A DNA stretch of 64,000 bases from an uncultured Gilliamella sp. (GCA_946481345.1 CAMLMY010000001.1:1-64000), one strand, 5' to 3'; positions 38,585-50,591 are shown, counted from the first letter of the stretch. Notes: generated by a model not told the origin, from the sequence alone. Numbers and translations are program-made.

Positions 38585-41107
38585 ATGAGTAAAACCAATC
38601 TCGTCATTATTGGCAATGGGATGGTTGGCCATCGTTTTGTTGAAGAGATTATCGATAAAATGCAGGCTGATAAGTTCAACATCACTATTTTTTGCCAAGA
38701 ACCTAGAGTAGCTTACGATCGTGTTCATCTTTCATCCTATTTTTCAGGACATACCGCAGAAGCATTATCTTTAGTTAGAGAGGGTTTATATCAAGAAAAT
38801 GATATAAATATTCTACTTAATGAGCGGGTTATATTAATCAACCGACAACGTAAAGAAGTGCATTCACAAACAGGACGAATAATCTCTTATGATAAATTGA
38901 TTATTGCAACGGGATCTTATCCATGGGTACCACCAATTAAAGGTGCTGATGGTGCGAATTGTTTTGTTTATCGTACTATTGAAGATCTTGATGCTATTCG
39001 TAATTGTGCCAGCAATTGTAAAACTGGCGCAGTAGTGGGTGGCGGTTTGCTTGGGCTTGAAGCTGCTGGGGCGCTAAAGAATTTAGGCATTGAAACTCAT
39101 GTCGTTGAATTTGCGCCAGTGTTAATGGCAGAGCAACTTGATTCTATGGGAGGTGAACAGTTACGTCGAAAAATTGAGGAGATGGGGGTTGGTGTTCATA
39201 CCAGTAAAAATACCCAAGAAATTATTCATACACCATCAGGTAAAATTATGCAATTTGCTGATGGTTCATCACTTAAAATTGATTTTATTGTTTTTTCAAC
39301 AGGTATTCGACCTAGCGATCAATTAGCTAAAGCATGTGAGCTTGATATTGGCCCTCGTGGTGGGATTGTTGTTAACGATTATTGTCAAACATCAGATCCT
39401 GATATTTATGCGATTGGGGAATGTGCTTGTTGGCAAGGTAAAGTTTATGGTCTTGTTGCCCCTGGATACAAAATGGCGCAGGTCGCGTTAGCCCATTTAA
39501 TCGGCGAAAATGCTAAATTTGAAGGCGCTGATATGAGTGCTAAACTCAAGTTGATGGGAGTCGATGTCGGTAGTATTGGCGATGCCAAAGCTAAGACGCT
39601 CGGTTGTCGGAGTTATGTTTACTTAGACGAAAATATCCCAGTTTATAAAAAATTAGTGGTTTCAAATGATAATCGCAAATTGCTTGGTGCTGTATTAGTT
39701 GGTGATACAGCAGACTATAGTAATTTATTACAATTAATGCTTAATAATATGGATCTGCCAGAGCATCCTGATAGCTTAATTTTACCTTCTCATGCCGGAG
39801 CTAAACCTGTATTAGGCGCTGATGCTTTGCCGGATAATGCACAAATATGTTCCTGTTTTGATGTAACAAAAGCAAAAATTGTGCAAGCTATTCATGCTGG
39901 TTGTCATACGGTGGCAGCAATTAAAGCCGAAACGAAAGCAGGTACTGGCTGTGGTGGCTGTATTCCATTAGTAACACAAATCCTTAATTTAGAATTAGCT
40001 AAGCAAGGTATTGAAGTCAGTCATGCCCTTTGTGAACATTTTAAATATTCTCGTCAAGAGCTTTTCCATCTTATTCGAGTTGAAGGATTAACTTCTTTCA
40101 GTGAAGTGATTACAAAACATGGTACTGGTTATGGTTGTGAAGTCTGTAAACCAACAATAGGGTCAATATTAGCATCATGTTGGAATAATTATATTCTTAA
40201 ACCAGATCTTGTTCCTTTGCAAGATAGTAATGACATTTTTTTAGGTAACATCCAAAAAAATGGTACTTATTCCATTATCCCACGTAGTGCTGGTGGTGAA
40301 ATTACACCAGAAGGCTTAATTGCGATCGGCCAGATTGCAAGGAAATATAATCTATATTCGAAAATTACCGGATCTCAGCGAATTGGTTTATTCGGTGCAC
40401 AAAAAGACGATCTTCCTGCTATTTGGAAAGAGCTCATAGCCGCTGGTTTTGAAAGTGGTCATGCCTATGCGAAGGCATTACGTATGGCTAAAACGTGTGT
40501 GGGTAGTACTTGGTGTCGTTTTGGTGTTGGCGATAGTGTTGGTTTTGGCGTTGAATTAGAAAATCGTTATAAAGGTATTAGAGCACCTCATAAATTTAAA
40601 CTTGGTGTATCAGGTTGTACTCGGGAGTGTGCGGAGGCGCAAGGTAAAGATATTGGTGTTATTGCTACTGAAAAAGGTTGGAATCTATATGTTTGTGGTA
40701 ATGGTGGTATGAAGCCTCGTCATGCTGATTTACTTGCTGCGGATTTAGATAAAGAGACGCTTATACGTTATTTGGATCGTTTTATCATGTTCTATATTCG
40801 CACAGCTGATAAATTACAACGAACTTCCGTTTGGTTTGAGAATCTTGAAGGAGGAATCGATTATTTACGTAGTGTGATTATTGATGACAAGTTAGGTATT
40901 AATGCCGAACTAGAAAAAGAGATGGATCGGGTTCGACAATTAGTAGTCTGCGAATGGAAAGAAACAGTGGATAACCCAGCAGCACAAATCCGTTTTGCCC
41001 ATTTTGTTAATAGTTCTAAGCGTGATGATAATGTTCAATTTGTGCCTGAACGCGATCAACATCGCCCAGCAACTCTTGAAGAACGTCAAACTATGTTAGG
41101 AGAATAG
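38585..41107 (+). CDS. nirB: Nitrite reductase (NADH), large subunit
   Basis: NirB is the cytoplasmic siroheme enzyme reducing nitrite to ammonia with NADH. The 840-residue protein (E. coli: 847) has an FAD/NADH domain (about 1-320), a BFD-like [2Fe-2S] region (Cys422, Cys424, Cys456, Cys459), then nitrite/sulfite reductase half-domains. The siroheme/[4Fe-4S] cysteines are Cys638, Cys644, Cys678 and Cys682 (TCVGSTWC, SGCTRECAEAQGKDIG). The start is ATG 38585 after GGAG; the frame opens 12 bases earlier with TTG. It is first in nirBDC-cysG. Confidence 0.97.
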   Translation: MSKTNLVIIGNGMVGHRFVEEIIDKMQADKFNITIFCQEPRVAYDRVHLSSYFSGHTAEALSLVREGLYQENDINILLNERVILINRQRKEVHSQTGRIISYDKLIIATGSYPWVPPIKGADGANCFVYRTIEDLDAIRNCASNCKTGAVVGGGLLGLEAAGALKNLGIETHVVEFAPVLMAEQLDSMGGEQLRRKIEEMGVGVHTSKNTQEIIHTPSGKIMQFADGSSLKIDFIVFSTGIRPSDQLAKACELDIGPRGGIVVNDYCQTSDPDIYAIGECACWQGKVYGLVAPGYKMAQVALAHLIGENAKFEGADMSAKLKLMGVDVGSIGDAKAKTLGCRSYVYLDENIPVYKKLVVSNDNRKLLGAVLVGDTADYSNLLQLMLNNMDLPEHPDSLILPSHAGAKPVLGADALPDNAQICSCFDVTKAKIVQAIHAGCHTVAAIKAETKAGTGCGGCIPLVTQILNLELAKQGIEVSHALCEHFKYSRQELFHLIRVEGLTSFSEVITKHGTGYGCEVCKPTIGSILASCWNNYILKPDLVPLQDSNDIFLGNIQKNGTYSIIPRSAGGEITPEGLIAIGQIARKYNLYSKITGSQRIGLFGAQKDDLPAIWKELIAAGFESGHAYAKALRMAKTCVGSTWCRFGVGDSVGFGVELENRYKGIRAPHKFKLGVSGCTRECAEAQGKDIGVIATEKGWNLYVCGNGGMKPRHADLLAADLDKETLIRYLDRFIMFYIRTADKLQRTSVWFENLEGGIDYLRSVIIDDKLGINAELEKEMDRVRQLVVCEWKETVDNPAAQIRFAHFVNSSKRDDNVQFVPERDQHRPATLEERQTMLGE

Positions 41108-41110
41108 ATC

Positions 41111-41443
41111 ATGAGCCAATGGATTACTATTTGTAAATTACAAGATATTTTACCTGAAACAGGAATATGTGCTCTAGTCGGCAAAGAACATGTTGCAGTT
41201 TTTCGTCCCTACAATACTAATGAGCTTTATGCGATTAGTAATATTGACCCTTTTGCGAATGCCAGCGTCCTTTCTCGTGGCATTATTGCTGAACATGAAA
41301 ATGAGTTATGGGTCGCAAGTCCTCTTAAAAAACAGCGTTTTCGTTTAAAGGATGGTTATTGCCTTGAAAATAAAGATTATTCTGTTACTCATTATGAAGT
41401 CAAAGTAGATAATGATGAATTTGTGCAAATAAAATCTAATTAA
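41111..41443 (+). CDS. nirD: Nitrite reductase (NADH), small subunit
   Basis: The 110-residue product is NirD, a Rieske-like fold subunit that pairs with NirB. It lacks the Rieske cysteine/histidine cluster, as E. coli NirD does, and has GICALVGKEHVAVFRPYN and the C-terminal LKKQRFRLKDGYCLE. It begins 3 bases after the nirB stop. Confidence 0.95.
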   Translation: MSQWITICKLQDILPETGICALVGKEHVAVFRPYNTNELYAISNIDPFANASVLSRGIIAEHENELWVASPLKKQRFRLKDGYCLENKDYSVTHYEVKVDNDEFVQIKSN

Positions 41444-41461
41444 TCGCATTAGGAATACAAA

Positions 41462-42229
41462 ATGTATACAGAAACAATTAATAAATGTGCAGCTAATGCT
41501 GCGCGGATCGTTCGACTAGCTAAAACCAATCCAATTGGATTTTGGTTAAGTTCTGCTATGGCAGGTGCTTACGTTGGTTTAGGAATTATATTAATTTTCA
41601 CACTAGGTAATTTGCTTGATCCATCCGTTAGGCCTTTAGTTATGGGGGCAACCTTTGGTATAGCATTAACTTTAGTGGTAATTGCCGGCTCAGAATTATT
41701 TACTGGCCATACCATGTTTTTAACTTTGGGCGTGCAGGCTAAAAAAATTACTCATTGTCAAATGTGGTGTGTATTGCCACAAACATGGTTAGGCAATTTG
41801 CTTGGATCAATTTTTGTGGCCGCTTTGTTTTATTGGGCGGCAAGTCCATTATTGGCAACAGATACTTCGCTTGTGCATACCGCTGCATTGGCAAAAACAT
41901 CTGCGCCAGCAACAGCATTATTCTTTCGGGGAATTTTATGTAACTGGTTAGTTTGCTTAGCTATTTGGATGGCAAACCGAGTAGAGGGGTCAGCAAAATT
42001 TATTGCAATATGGTGGTGTTTATTAGCCTTTATTGCTTGTGGTTATGAACATAGTGTTGCCAATATGACGTTATTTTCACTTTCTTGGTTTGGTAATCAT
42101 TCTGATTCTTACACATTAGCAGGCATTGGTCATAATTTGTTATGGGTTTCATTAGGAAATTTAGTATCCGGCGCGCTATTTATGGGGTTAGGATATTGGT
42201 TTTCAACACCTAAATCAGAGCGACCTTAA
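41462..42229 (+). CDS. nirC: Nitrite transporter NirC (FNT family)
   Basis: The 255-residue protein has six predicted helices of the formate/nitrite transporter family. GAYVGLGIILIFTLGN, GSELFTGHTMFLTLG and NWLVCLAIWMANRVEGSAKFIAIWW are the pore and conserved Asn/His regions. It imports or exports nitrite across the inner membrane for NirBD. It lies 18 bases after nirD in the nirBDC-cysG unit. Confidence 0.95.
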   Translation: MYTETINKCAANAARIVRLAKTNPIGFWLSSAMAGAYVGLGIILIFTLGNLLDPSVRPLVMGATFGIALTLVVIAGSELFTGHTMFLTLGVQAKKITHCQMWCVLPQTWLGNLLGSIFVAALFYWAASPLLATDTSLVHTAALAKTSAPATALFFRGILCNWLVCLAIWMANRVEGSAKFIAIWWCLLAFIACGYEHSVANMTLFSLSWFGNHSDSYTLAGIGHNLLWVSLGNLVSGALFMGLGYWFSTPKSERP

Positions 42230-42338
42230 TTATAAATAACAGAAGTTTTTATTGTTCAATTTACTGATTGGTATGGTAATTAGCAATCAGTAAATTGCTC
42301 TTAAATCAAAAATATATTAATGGTTGTTTTGAAATTGT

Positions 42339-43712
42339 ATGGATTATTTACCTTTATTTTGCAAATTAGAAAATCGTGATTGTTTATTAGTTGGTGGTGG
42401 CGAAATAGCTGAGCGTAAAGCTCGATTATTACTTGAAGCTGGTGCAAAATTAACTGTCAATGCACTTGAATTTAACCCACAATTTATCTGTTGGCAGCAA
42501 CAAAAGCAGTTAGTTTTAATAAAAAGTGAGTTTAACGAGCAACTGCTAGATAATAAATGGTTAATTATTGCTGCAACTAACTGTCAAAAAACCAATCAAC
42601 AAGTTAGTAGCGCCGCAGAAAACCGTCGTATCTTTTGTAATGTGGTCGACTCTCCCAAAGATGCCAGTTTTATTATGCCTTCAATTATTGATCGTTCCCC
42701 TATTATGGTCGCCATCTCTTCAGAAGGGCATGCTCCTGTATTAGCTCGCTTGTTACGTGAAAAATTTGAAGCAATATTGCCACAACATATTGGTAAATTA
42801 GCCATATATGCCGGTTATTTACGCAATAAAGTAAAAGCGACTTACCGAAGTATGACTGAACGTCGACGATTTTGGGAGAAATTGTTTTCTCATGATAGAT
42901 TAGCTCAAGCAATAGCGAATAATGATTCAGAAAATGTCGATACATTAACTAATGAATTATTTGATGATTCGTTGGATTGTCGTGGCGAAGTGGTCTTAGT
43001 TGGTGCTGGCCCTGGTGATCCAGGGTTGTTAACTTTAAAAGGTCTTCAACAAATTCAACAAGCGGATATTATTGTTTATGATAGATTAGTCTCAAAAGAA
43101 ATAATGAATTTAACTCGACGAGATGCGCAACGAATTTTTGTTGGTAAACACCCCGGTTTTCATTGTGTTCCGCAAGAACAAATTAATCAAATATTATTGG
43201 AACAAGCACAAAAGGGCCTGAGAGTGGTACGACTTAAAGGTGGTGATCCTTTCATTTTTGGTCGAGGAGGAGAAGAGCTTGAAACATTATTCAATGCTAA
43301 TATTCCTTTTTCGGTAGTACCTGGCATTACTGCGGCTTCTGGATGCTCGGCGTATAGTGGAATACCACTAACTCATCGTGATTACGCACATAGTGTACGT
43401 TTAATAACTGGTCATCTAAAAGATGGATCTCATCTTGATTGGCGAAGTTTAGCGGCTGAAAAGCAGACTTTGGTTTTTTATATGGGGCTATCGCAAGCAG
43501 AAAATATTAAAACGAATTTAATTAAACACGGTATGGATGGTCAGACTCCTATTGCTATTGTTGAAGAGGGTACCACTACTAAGCAGAAAGTCATCAATGG
43601 TTTATTATCCGAACTTGGTCAGCTAGCTTTACAAGCTCGTAGCCCTAGTTTAATTATCGTTGGTCCGGTGGTGGCATTACGAGAAAAACTTAACTGGTTT
43701 TCACAGAATTAG
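42339..43712 (+). CDS. cysG: Siroheme synthase, trifunctional
   Basis: The 457-residue CysG has an N-terminal precorrin-2 dehydrogenase/sirohydrochlorin ferrochelatase module (about 1-205: [29 protein letters not shown]). The C-terminal uroporphyrinogen III methyltransferase (about 215-457) shows [18 protein letters not shown] and [14 protein letters not shown]. It supplies the siroheme needed by NirB. It follows nirC by 109 bases, the order of the E. coli nirBDC-cysG operon. The ribosome binding site is weak. Confidence 0.96.
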   Translation: MDYLPLFCKLENRDCLLVGGGEIAERKARLLLEAGAKLTVNALEFNPQFICWQQQKQLVLIKSEFNEQLLDNKWLIIAATNCQKTNQQVSSAAENRRIFCNVVDSPKDASFIMPSIIDRSPIMVAISSEGHAPVLARLLREKFEAILPQHIGKLAIYAGYLRNKVKATYRSMTERRRFWEKLFSHDRLAQAIANNDSENVDTLTNELFDDSLDCRGEVVLVGAGPGDPGLLTLKGLQQIQQADIIVYDRLVSKEIMNLTRRDAQRIFVGKHPGFHCVPQEQINQILLEQAQKGLRVVRLKGGDPFIFGRGGEELETLFNANIPFSVVPGITAASGCSAYSGIPLTHRDYAHSVRLITGHLKDGSHLDWRSLAAEKQTLVFYMGLSQAENIKTNLIKHGMDGQTPIAIVEEGTTTKQKVINGLLSELGQLALQARSPSLIIVGPVVALREKLNWFSQN

Positions 43713-43720
43713 TATAAATT

Positions 43721-43772
43721 GGCAAGGAAATGATAGGATATTTTATAATATTCTTTATTTTCTTGCCTTTTG
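43721..43772 (+). terminator. Terminator of the nir operon
   Basis: GGCAAGGAAA pairs with TTTTCTTGCC (one wobble) around an AT-rich loop, and a TTTTGTTT tail follows. It starts 8 bases after the cysG stop. Confidence 0.72.
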
Positions 43773-43790
43773 TTTCCAAACAATTTGACT

Positions 43791-43825
43791 AAAAAATATT
43801 GTTACAAAGTGTTTTATAACAATAT
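43791..43825 (-). terminator. Terminator of the DUF4272 gene
   Basis: Read on the minus strand, ATATTGTTA / TAACAATAT (9 bp, 12-base loop) is followed by six T. It is 25 bases past the DUF4272 stop. Confidence 0.78.
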
Positions 43826-43849
43826 CGACTTTGCTTTTTTTATCAAAAT

Positions 43850-44872
43850 TTAAGAAGGCGTATCGACATCATCCCAATCGGCATTTTCAAAGTTTGTTAG
43901 CCAATTTAAAGCATGTTGTCTTTCTTGAATAACGCCTTCCATTATTTCTACAGGTAGTGTTTTATTATTAAGCCGACAATCTCTTGCTAGCCAATGTAAT
44001 CGGTAATTTAAATCTAATGCATCTAGCAGTTCACTTGTTGGTCTTAAGGTTAAAGTAGATAGTTCGGGATTACTATTTTCTAAACCAGTTTCAACTAATG
44101 AAGATACATTACAAAAAGTATCCGCAAAAGGTAATTTTGATTGCCAATTTAGTGCCCATTGTAGTGGTAATAAGGCTTCATAGCGCCAACTCATATTCAT
44201 AACATCTTGTTCTTGCGGTTGAGGTGCGTGAATAAAATCATATTCAATATTTGATAAAGCAGCAAACCCTAACGGACAACGCGCTTTGAATTCCTCAGGA
44301 TCTAATGGGGCATTTTCTCGAAAGCTTTCGGCTTGAATTCCTGTTAACATCAGGGCTAAGGATCGTTTTTTTACTTCATCGGGTGTTCTAAGTATTACTT
44401 CAGATTCGGCAACGACAGGAGGTAAGCTTACAAGCGGATGTAATCCTAACGTTGCTAAATACTGCTCAGTTTTTGCTTTGCGTTGTAATGCTTCTGACGG
44501 ATAAGGCATTTTAACATTTATATCAAATTTTCCATCTGGATCTTGTAAAACATCCATCTTAGGATTGCGAATCGTACCATCGGGGATAAATAAAATAACA
44601 TTAGCCTGCTCAGCCCAATGCGCTAGTTCATTAAATTGATTTTCTTCTATTTCAAACGTAAACTGATGTTTAGTTTTTTGAATATGTCGATAAAGTTCAT
44701 AACGGCGGGAATTCATTTCACCGTCACCTGCTTGCATAACATAGCCAATAAAACCATTAAGATGATCTGTAAAATTGAGTGAGTTCAATCCACGTTGATT
44801 TAATTTTTTACAACTAAAATTAATTGCTGTTGGATTTGTGAGTGTAGAGTAAGCATTGACTAATAGAGACAT
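43850..44872 (-). CDS. DUF4272 domain-containing protein
   Basis: The 340-residue protein has no signal peptide or membrane segment. The DUF4272 core spans about 165-325, with RTPDEVKKRSLALMLTGIQAE, MSWRYEALLPLQWAL, TFCNVSSLVETG and DLNYRLHWLARDCRL. The N-terminal third (FTDHLNGFIGYVMQAGDGEMNSRRYELYRHIQ) is also found in full-length members. Biological role is unknown; relatives occur scattered in bacteria. It stands alone, with a 21-bp palindrome 50 bases upstream. Confidence 0.85.
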   Translation of the reverse strand: MSLLVNAYSTLTNPTAINFSCKKLNQRGLNSLNFTDHLNGFIGYVMQAGDGEMNSRRYELYRHIQKTKHQFTFEIEENQFNELAHWAEQANVILFIPDGTIRNPKMDVLQDPDGKFDINVKMPYPSEALQRKAKTEQYLATLGLHPLVSLPPVVAESEVILRTPDEVKKRSLALMLTGIQAESFRENAPLDPEEFKARCPLGFAALSNIEYDFIHAPQPQEQDVMNMSWRYEALLPLQWALNWQSKLPFADTFCNVSSLVETGLENSNPELSTLTLRPTSELLDALDLNYRLHWLARDCRLNNKTLPVEIMEGVIQERQHALNWLTNFENADWDDVDTPS

Positions 44873-44921
44873 TTACAACTTCATCCTATTTTTTAATTTT
44901 TTGTTTTTTAATTTTGTTCAA

Positions 44922-44942
44922 TAAATCAATTTAATTGATTTA
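44922..44942. promoter_or_regulatory. 21-bp palindrome upstream of the DUF4272 gene
   Basis: TAAATCAATT-T-AATTGATTTA is perfect over both 10-base arms, 50 bases before the DUF4272 ATG on its 5' side. It could be an operator, though AT-rich palindromes also arise by chance. The rest of the gap to 45089 shows nothing. Confidence 0.45.
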
Positions 44943-45089
44943 ACTAATTATAAATATTGTTTTTCAATTGAATCAAGTAGAAGAAAACGGTTGTTATAGA
45001 AAATTTTTAATGATTAGGATTAGATATTCTATCCAATTAAAAGTGTAAGCGGATATATGATATAAATCGGCATTAATACATTGCCAAGG

Positions 45090-45743
45090 TTATTCTTTAC
45101 TCTGCAAATACCATACAGTCATTTCCATACGTGACTTAAAGTTGAGTTTTTTAAAAATACTTTTAATATGAACTTTTACCGTACTTTCAACAATATCTAA
45201 CTCTTTTGCGATAAGTTTATTCGATAATCCTTGCACTAATAAGTTAAATGTTTCATGTTCTCTTGGGGTAAGTAAATTGATATCATGGGATTGGTTGGTT
45301 GTCTGGTTTTTATCATCACGCATATAATTAAGAATGATATGTGAAATAGCTTCATCCATAATGACTTTCCCTTCCGAAATATCCTTTAAGGCTTTAAGAA
45401 AATCTTCCGGTTCCATATCTTTTAACAAATAACCATCAGCACCAGTTTTGAGCGAGGTAATAATATCTTCTTTAGCGTCTGAGACAGTAAACATAATGAT
45501 TCTGCTTGAAATGTTTTTCTCGCGTAAATAGCGTAGAATTTCTAGTCCACTGACATCATTCATATTGATATCTAACAAAATAATATCAGGATCAAGTGTT
45601 TCAGCCAGCTTAACTCCTTCTATCCCTGAACCAGTTTCACCGATAATTTCAAAATTATTGATGGTGTTAATAAGTTGCTTTACCCCATTTCTTAACATGG
45701 GATGATCATCAATAAGTAATATTGAACTTTTAACTTGATCCAT
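45090..45743 (-). CDS. narL: Nitrate/nitrite response regulator NarL
   Basis: The 217-residue regulator has a receiver domain (about 7-125) with ILLIDDHPMLRNGVKQLI and phospho-acceptor Asp58. Lys108 lies in GADGYLLKDMEPEDFLKAL, which is nearly identical to E. coli NarL. A LuxR-type helix-turn-helix (about 150-215) contains LTPREHETFNLLVQGLSNKLIAKEL and ESTVKVHIKSIFKKL. It starts 3 bases after the narX stop on the same strand. NarL would act on 7-2-7 heptamer sites such as the candidate before nirB. Confidence 0.92.
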   Translation of the reverse strand: MDQVKSSILLIDDHPMLRNGVKQLINTINNFEIIGETGSGIEGVKLAETLDPDIILLDINMNDVSGLEILRYLREKNISSRIIMFTVSDAKEDIITSLKTGADGYLLKDMEPEDFLKALKDISEGKVIMDEAISHIILNYMRDDKNQTTNQSHDINLLTPREHETFNLLVQGLSNKLIAKELDIVESTVKVHIKSIFKKLNFKSRMEMTVWYLQSKE

Positions 45744-45746
45744 TGG

Positions 45747-47552
45747 TTACTCTTTTATCATCTTGCAAGGAATTGTGTTTGTTGCTTTAAATGTTACCAC
45801 AATTTCTGTTCCCATATTAGGCTTACTATTAATGACTAGATTGCCGTTTAATACGCCAACTCTATCACGCATAATAATTAAACCATAGTGATTATCTTGA
45901 TGTATATTATTTTGTAAACCAATACCATTATCTTTTATGCTAACGGTAATAATTTGATTCTCATCAATCGTTAAGCTTATTTTGACTTGGGTGGCATTGG
46001 CGTGTTTATAGATATTATTTAAAGATTCCCGGACACATTGCAGTAAATGAAAGGCATATTTGCTATTGATGATATTGAGAGGTAATTGATATTCAATCTG
46101 AATTGTAAATTTCAATTTCTGATTAAACTCATCAATTAACTCCATGAAACTGGCATAAAAACCGGTTTGGTTAAGACGTAAGCGAAACGAGGTAATTAAC
46201 TCTCTTAATTGAGAGTAGGTTATATTAACCTCTTTACGCATAGTCGTCAGCAAATCGATACTGGTTTGGGAAGTTAAATCCGATTGCATCTGTAAGCAAC
46301 TAAGATGTATTTTTAAACAAGAAAGTGATTGCGCTATCGAGTCATGTAGTTCCCTAGCCATTGCTGAACGTTCTTTCATTAATAGATATTGTTTTTGTTG
46401 TTCTATTTGCCTGTCAAGCATTAGTGCTGTAGTCATTTGTTCAACTAAAGCAGTAATTAAATTTTCTTGTTCTGTTCCTAGTTGTACTTTTGATGGCTGT
46501 ATTGCAAATAAAATGCCAAATTTTTCTCCTTTTTCTTGCAGATACCAATAGCGCTGAAAACCATTTTCTTGATAAGATTTTGATGGAATAAGACAAGCAT
46601 TACATTCTGAATTTTGGCAATAAGGGAGTTTTTGTTGGTTGTCATAGCTGAATTGTTGAAAATGTTCTATGTTATCTGATTCATAAAATCGGATTTGAAA
46701 CTGTGTTAATGGTACTAATTCTTCTAGTCCACGAAGTATAATTAAAAAACGCTCACATAAGGGGTCTGAGGTATGGAGTTGCTTGATAGCTTGATATTGA
46801 AATGACACAATTTTATTGATTTGTTGTAATTCAGCTGTTTTTTCAGTGACTCGTTCTTCTAACAATAGATACTGTTGTTCAATTTGTTCCGCCATTTTAT
46901 CAAAGGCTTGCCCCAGTAAATCAAACTCACTTTTGGTTGTTTTACTATTAAAGCGTTGACTAAAATTCTGTTGCGAAATCGATTCTGCCATATGAATTAA
47001 TTTACGCCATGGCGCAAGAAGATAACGACGTAAATAGTAAATTTGTGCCAGAAGAAATAGTGCAATTAGAATGATAAAAACGAGTTGTAATTGTGAAAGA
47101 TAATGGATTTGATTTTCTGTCTTTTGATCAATTTGATGAACCAGTTTATCGGTGTGAGCAACAAAATTATCAATTTCATTTTTTATCTCATTTATATTGT
47201 TTGCTTGTTGAAGTTTCGGAACAATATGCTTGAACCACTGCGACTGTAATTGATTAAAATCATCAATTAACTGATAACGTTCAAATAATTTTAATTGTTG
47301 TGATGATGGGATATCATTAAAAATGTTAAGTCGATAAATATCCTTTTTTTCTATAGGTGTCATTGCTAAAAGTTGATAGCTCTTCATTCTGATTAACCCT
47401 AATTGATTAATCATATAAGCGCTACCTTTAGTATCATTAGCGACTTGTATTGACAAAAATAGCGCCAATAATGCCATAGCGCCTAAAAAGAGCATTAAAA
47501 GTGTTAAACGATTAATAATAGAAGCACTGTAGCGAAATTTTCTTTTTAGCAT
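45747..47552 (-). CDS. narX: Nitrate/nitrite sensor histidine kinase NarX
   Basis: The 601-residue sensor starts at ATG 47552 (MLKRKFRYSASI), matching the NarX N-terminus; a longer frame to 47711 lacks such support. It has TM1 (about 13-35) and a periplasmic four-helix domain with P-box INQLGLIRMKSYQ. TM2 (about 155-173), a HAMP domain, the central cysteine cluster (Cys312, 317, 320) and a HisKA_3 kinase domain with His403 (RELHDSIAQSL) follow. The nitrate-binding Arg is kept at position 55, but flanking P-box residues differ from E. coli (GLIRMKSYQ versus GSLRMQSYR). Confidence 0.9.
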   Translation of the reverse strand: MLKRKFRYSASIINRLTLLMLFLGAMALLALFLSIQVANDTKGSAYMINQLGLIRMKSYQLLAMTPIEKKDIYRLNIFNDIPSSQQLKLFERYQLIDDFNQLQSQWFKHIVPKLQQANNINEIKNEIDNFVAHTDKLVHQIDQKTENQIHYLSQLQLVFIILIALFLLAQIYYLRRYLLAPWRKLIHMAESISQQNFSQRFNSKTTKSEFDLLGQAFDKMAEQIEQQYLLLEERVTEKTAELQQINKIVSFQYQAIKQLHTSDPLCERFLIILRGLEELVPLTQFQIRFYESDNIEHFQQFSYDNQQKLPYCQNSECNACLIPSKSYQENGFQRYWYLQEKGEKFGILFAIQPSKVQLGTEQENLITALVEQMTTALMLDRQIEQQKQYLLMKERSAMARELHDSIAQSLSCLKIHLSCLQMQSDLTSQTSIDLLTTMRKEVNITYSQLRELITSFRLRLNQTGFYASFMELIDEFNQKLKFTIQIEYQLPLNIINSKYAFHLLQCVRESLNNIYKHANATQVKISLTIDENQIITVSIKDNGIGLQNNIHQDNHYGLIIMRDRVGVLNGNLVINSKPNMGTEIVVTFKATNTIPCKMIKE

Positions 47553-47678
47553 ATAGGTACTCAATATTTTTGCGTTAAATATTATGCAAATAAATAATAA
47601 TTTAACTATATTGTAGCGTGAAAATAGCTGGTCTAAGATCTTTTTTGTGACTTTTTGCGATCTTTTATTAAACAGCGC

Positions 47679-47707
47679 TTGCAACAAGCATAAATTTTGC
47701 GTAAAAT
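47679..47707 (+). promoter_or_regulatory. Sigma-70 promoter of rplU
   Basis: TTGCAA (47679-47684) and TAAAAT (47702-47707) are separated by exactly 17 bases. Transcription would start near 47714 and give a leader of about 70 bases, which contains a hairpin GCAGAC/GTCTGC (47732-47764) followed by TTTTT. Confidence 0.78.
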
Positions 47708-47784
47708 TCACGCCCTATAAGATTAATCAATGCAGACATATATTTTTAATCAGGAATCGTCTGCTTTTTATTGCGGAGTTAAGT

Positions 47785-48093
47785 ATGTACGCAGTTTTCC
47801 AAAGTGGTGGTAAACAACACCGAGTTAGCGAAGGACAAGTCGTTCGCTTGGAAAAAATTGAAGTCGAAACAGGTGCAGAAGTTGTTTTCGATAAAGTTTT
47901 AATGGTAGCAAATGGTGAAGACATCAAAGTTGGTGCTCCGTTTGTTGAAGGTGCAACAATTAAAGCAGAAATTGTTGAGCACGGTCGTGGTGACAAAGTG
48001 AAGATTGTTAAATTCCGTCGTCGTAAACACTATCGTAAACAACAAGGTCACCGTCAGTGGTTTACTGATGTGAAGATCACTGCAATCGCTTAA
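47785..48093 (+). CDS. rplU: 50S ribosomal protein L21
   Basis: The 102-residue product is L21 (E. coli: 103). [18 protein letters not shown] at the N-terminus and [15 protein letters not shown] near the C-terminus are diagnostic; it binds 23S rRNA with L20. The true start is ATG 47785 after GCGGAG; the frame upstream to 47647 lies before and across the promoter and is not coding. It heads rplU-rpmA. Confidence 0.97.
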   Translation: MYAVFQSGGKQHRVSEGQVVRLEKIEVETGAEVVFDKVLMVANGEDIKVGAPFVEGATIKAEIVEHGRGDKVKIVKFRRRKHYRKQQGHRQWFTDVKITAIA

Positions 48094-48108
48094 TAGGAGT
48101 ATCGAACA

Positions 48109-48369
48109 ATGGCACATAAGAAGGCGGGTGGTTCATCACGTAATGGTCGTGATTCCCAGAGTAAACGTTTAGGTGTTAAACGTTATGGTTCTCAAGAAGT
48201 TCTTGCGGGTAACATTTTAGTTCGTCAACGTGGAACCCAATTCCACCCAGGTACTAACGTAGGTTGTGGTCGTGATCATACCCTATTTGCTTTAGTTGAT
48301 GGACAAGTTAAGTTCGAAGTTAAAGGACCTAAAAACCGCCGTTATGTTAGTGTAGTTGCTAACAGCTAA
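48109..48369 (+). CDS. rpmA: 50S ribosomal protein L27
   Basis: The 86-residue product is L27, whose N-terminus reaches the peptidyl-transferase centre. [20 protein letters not shown] and [10 protein letters not shown] are the family marks; the N-terminus starts directly at AHKKAGG with no cleavable Firmicutes-type extension. It follows rplU by 15 bases and is followed by an intrinsic terminator. Confidence 0.97.
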   Translation: MAHKKAGGSSRNGRDSQSKRLGVKRYGSQEVLAGNILVRQRGTQFHPGTNVGCGRDHTLFALVDGQVKFEVKGPKNRRYVSVVANS

Positions 48370-48395
48370 TAAATTAGCGGTTTAAGAAGTTATAG

Positions 48396-48425
48396 AAGCC
48401 TCACAGTTATTGTGGGGCTTTTTTC
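48396..48425 (+). terminator. Intrinsic terminator after rpmA
   Basis: AAGCCTCACA / TGTGGGGCTT (one G-T wobble, GTTAT loop) is followed by a T run. It separates rplU-rpmA from yhbE. Confidence 0.88.
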
Positions 48426-48456
48426 ATTTCTTGAAATTTATATAAATTAATTCATT

Positions 48457-50591
<2,135 letters not shown>

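Noticed and set aside
47553..47711. N-terminal extension of narX
   Set aside because: The ATG at 47552 aligns with the NarX N-terminus. The extension would overlap the rplU promoter region.
47647..47784. N-terminal extension of rplU
   Set aside because: L21 begins at [12 protein letters not shown]; the upstream stretch spans the promoter and leader.
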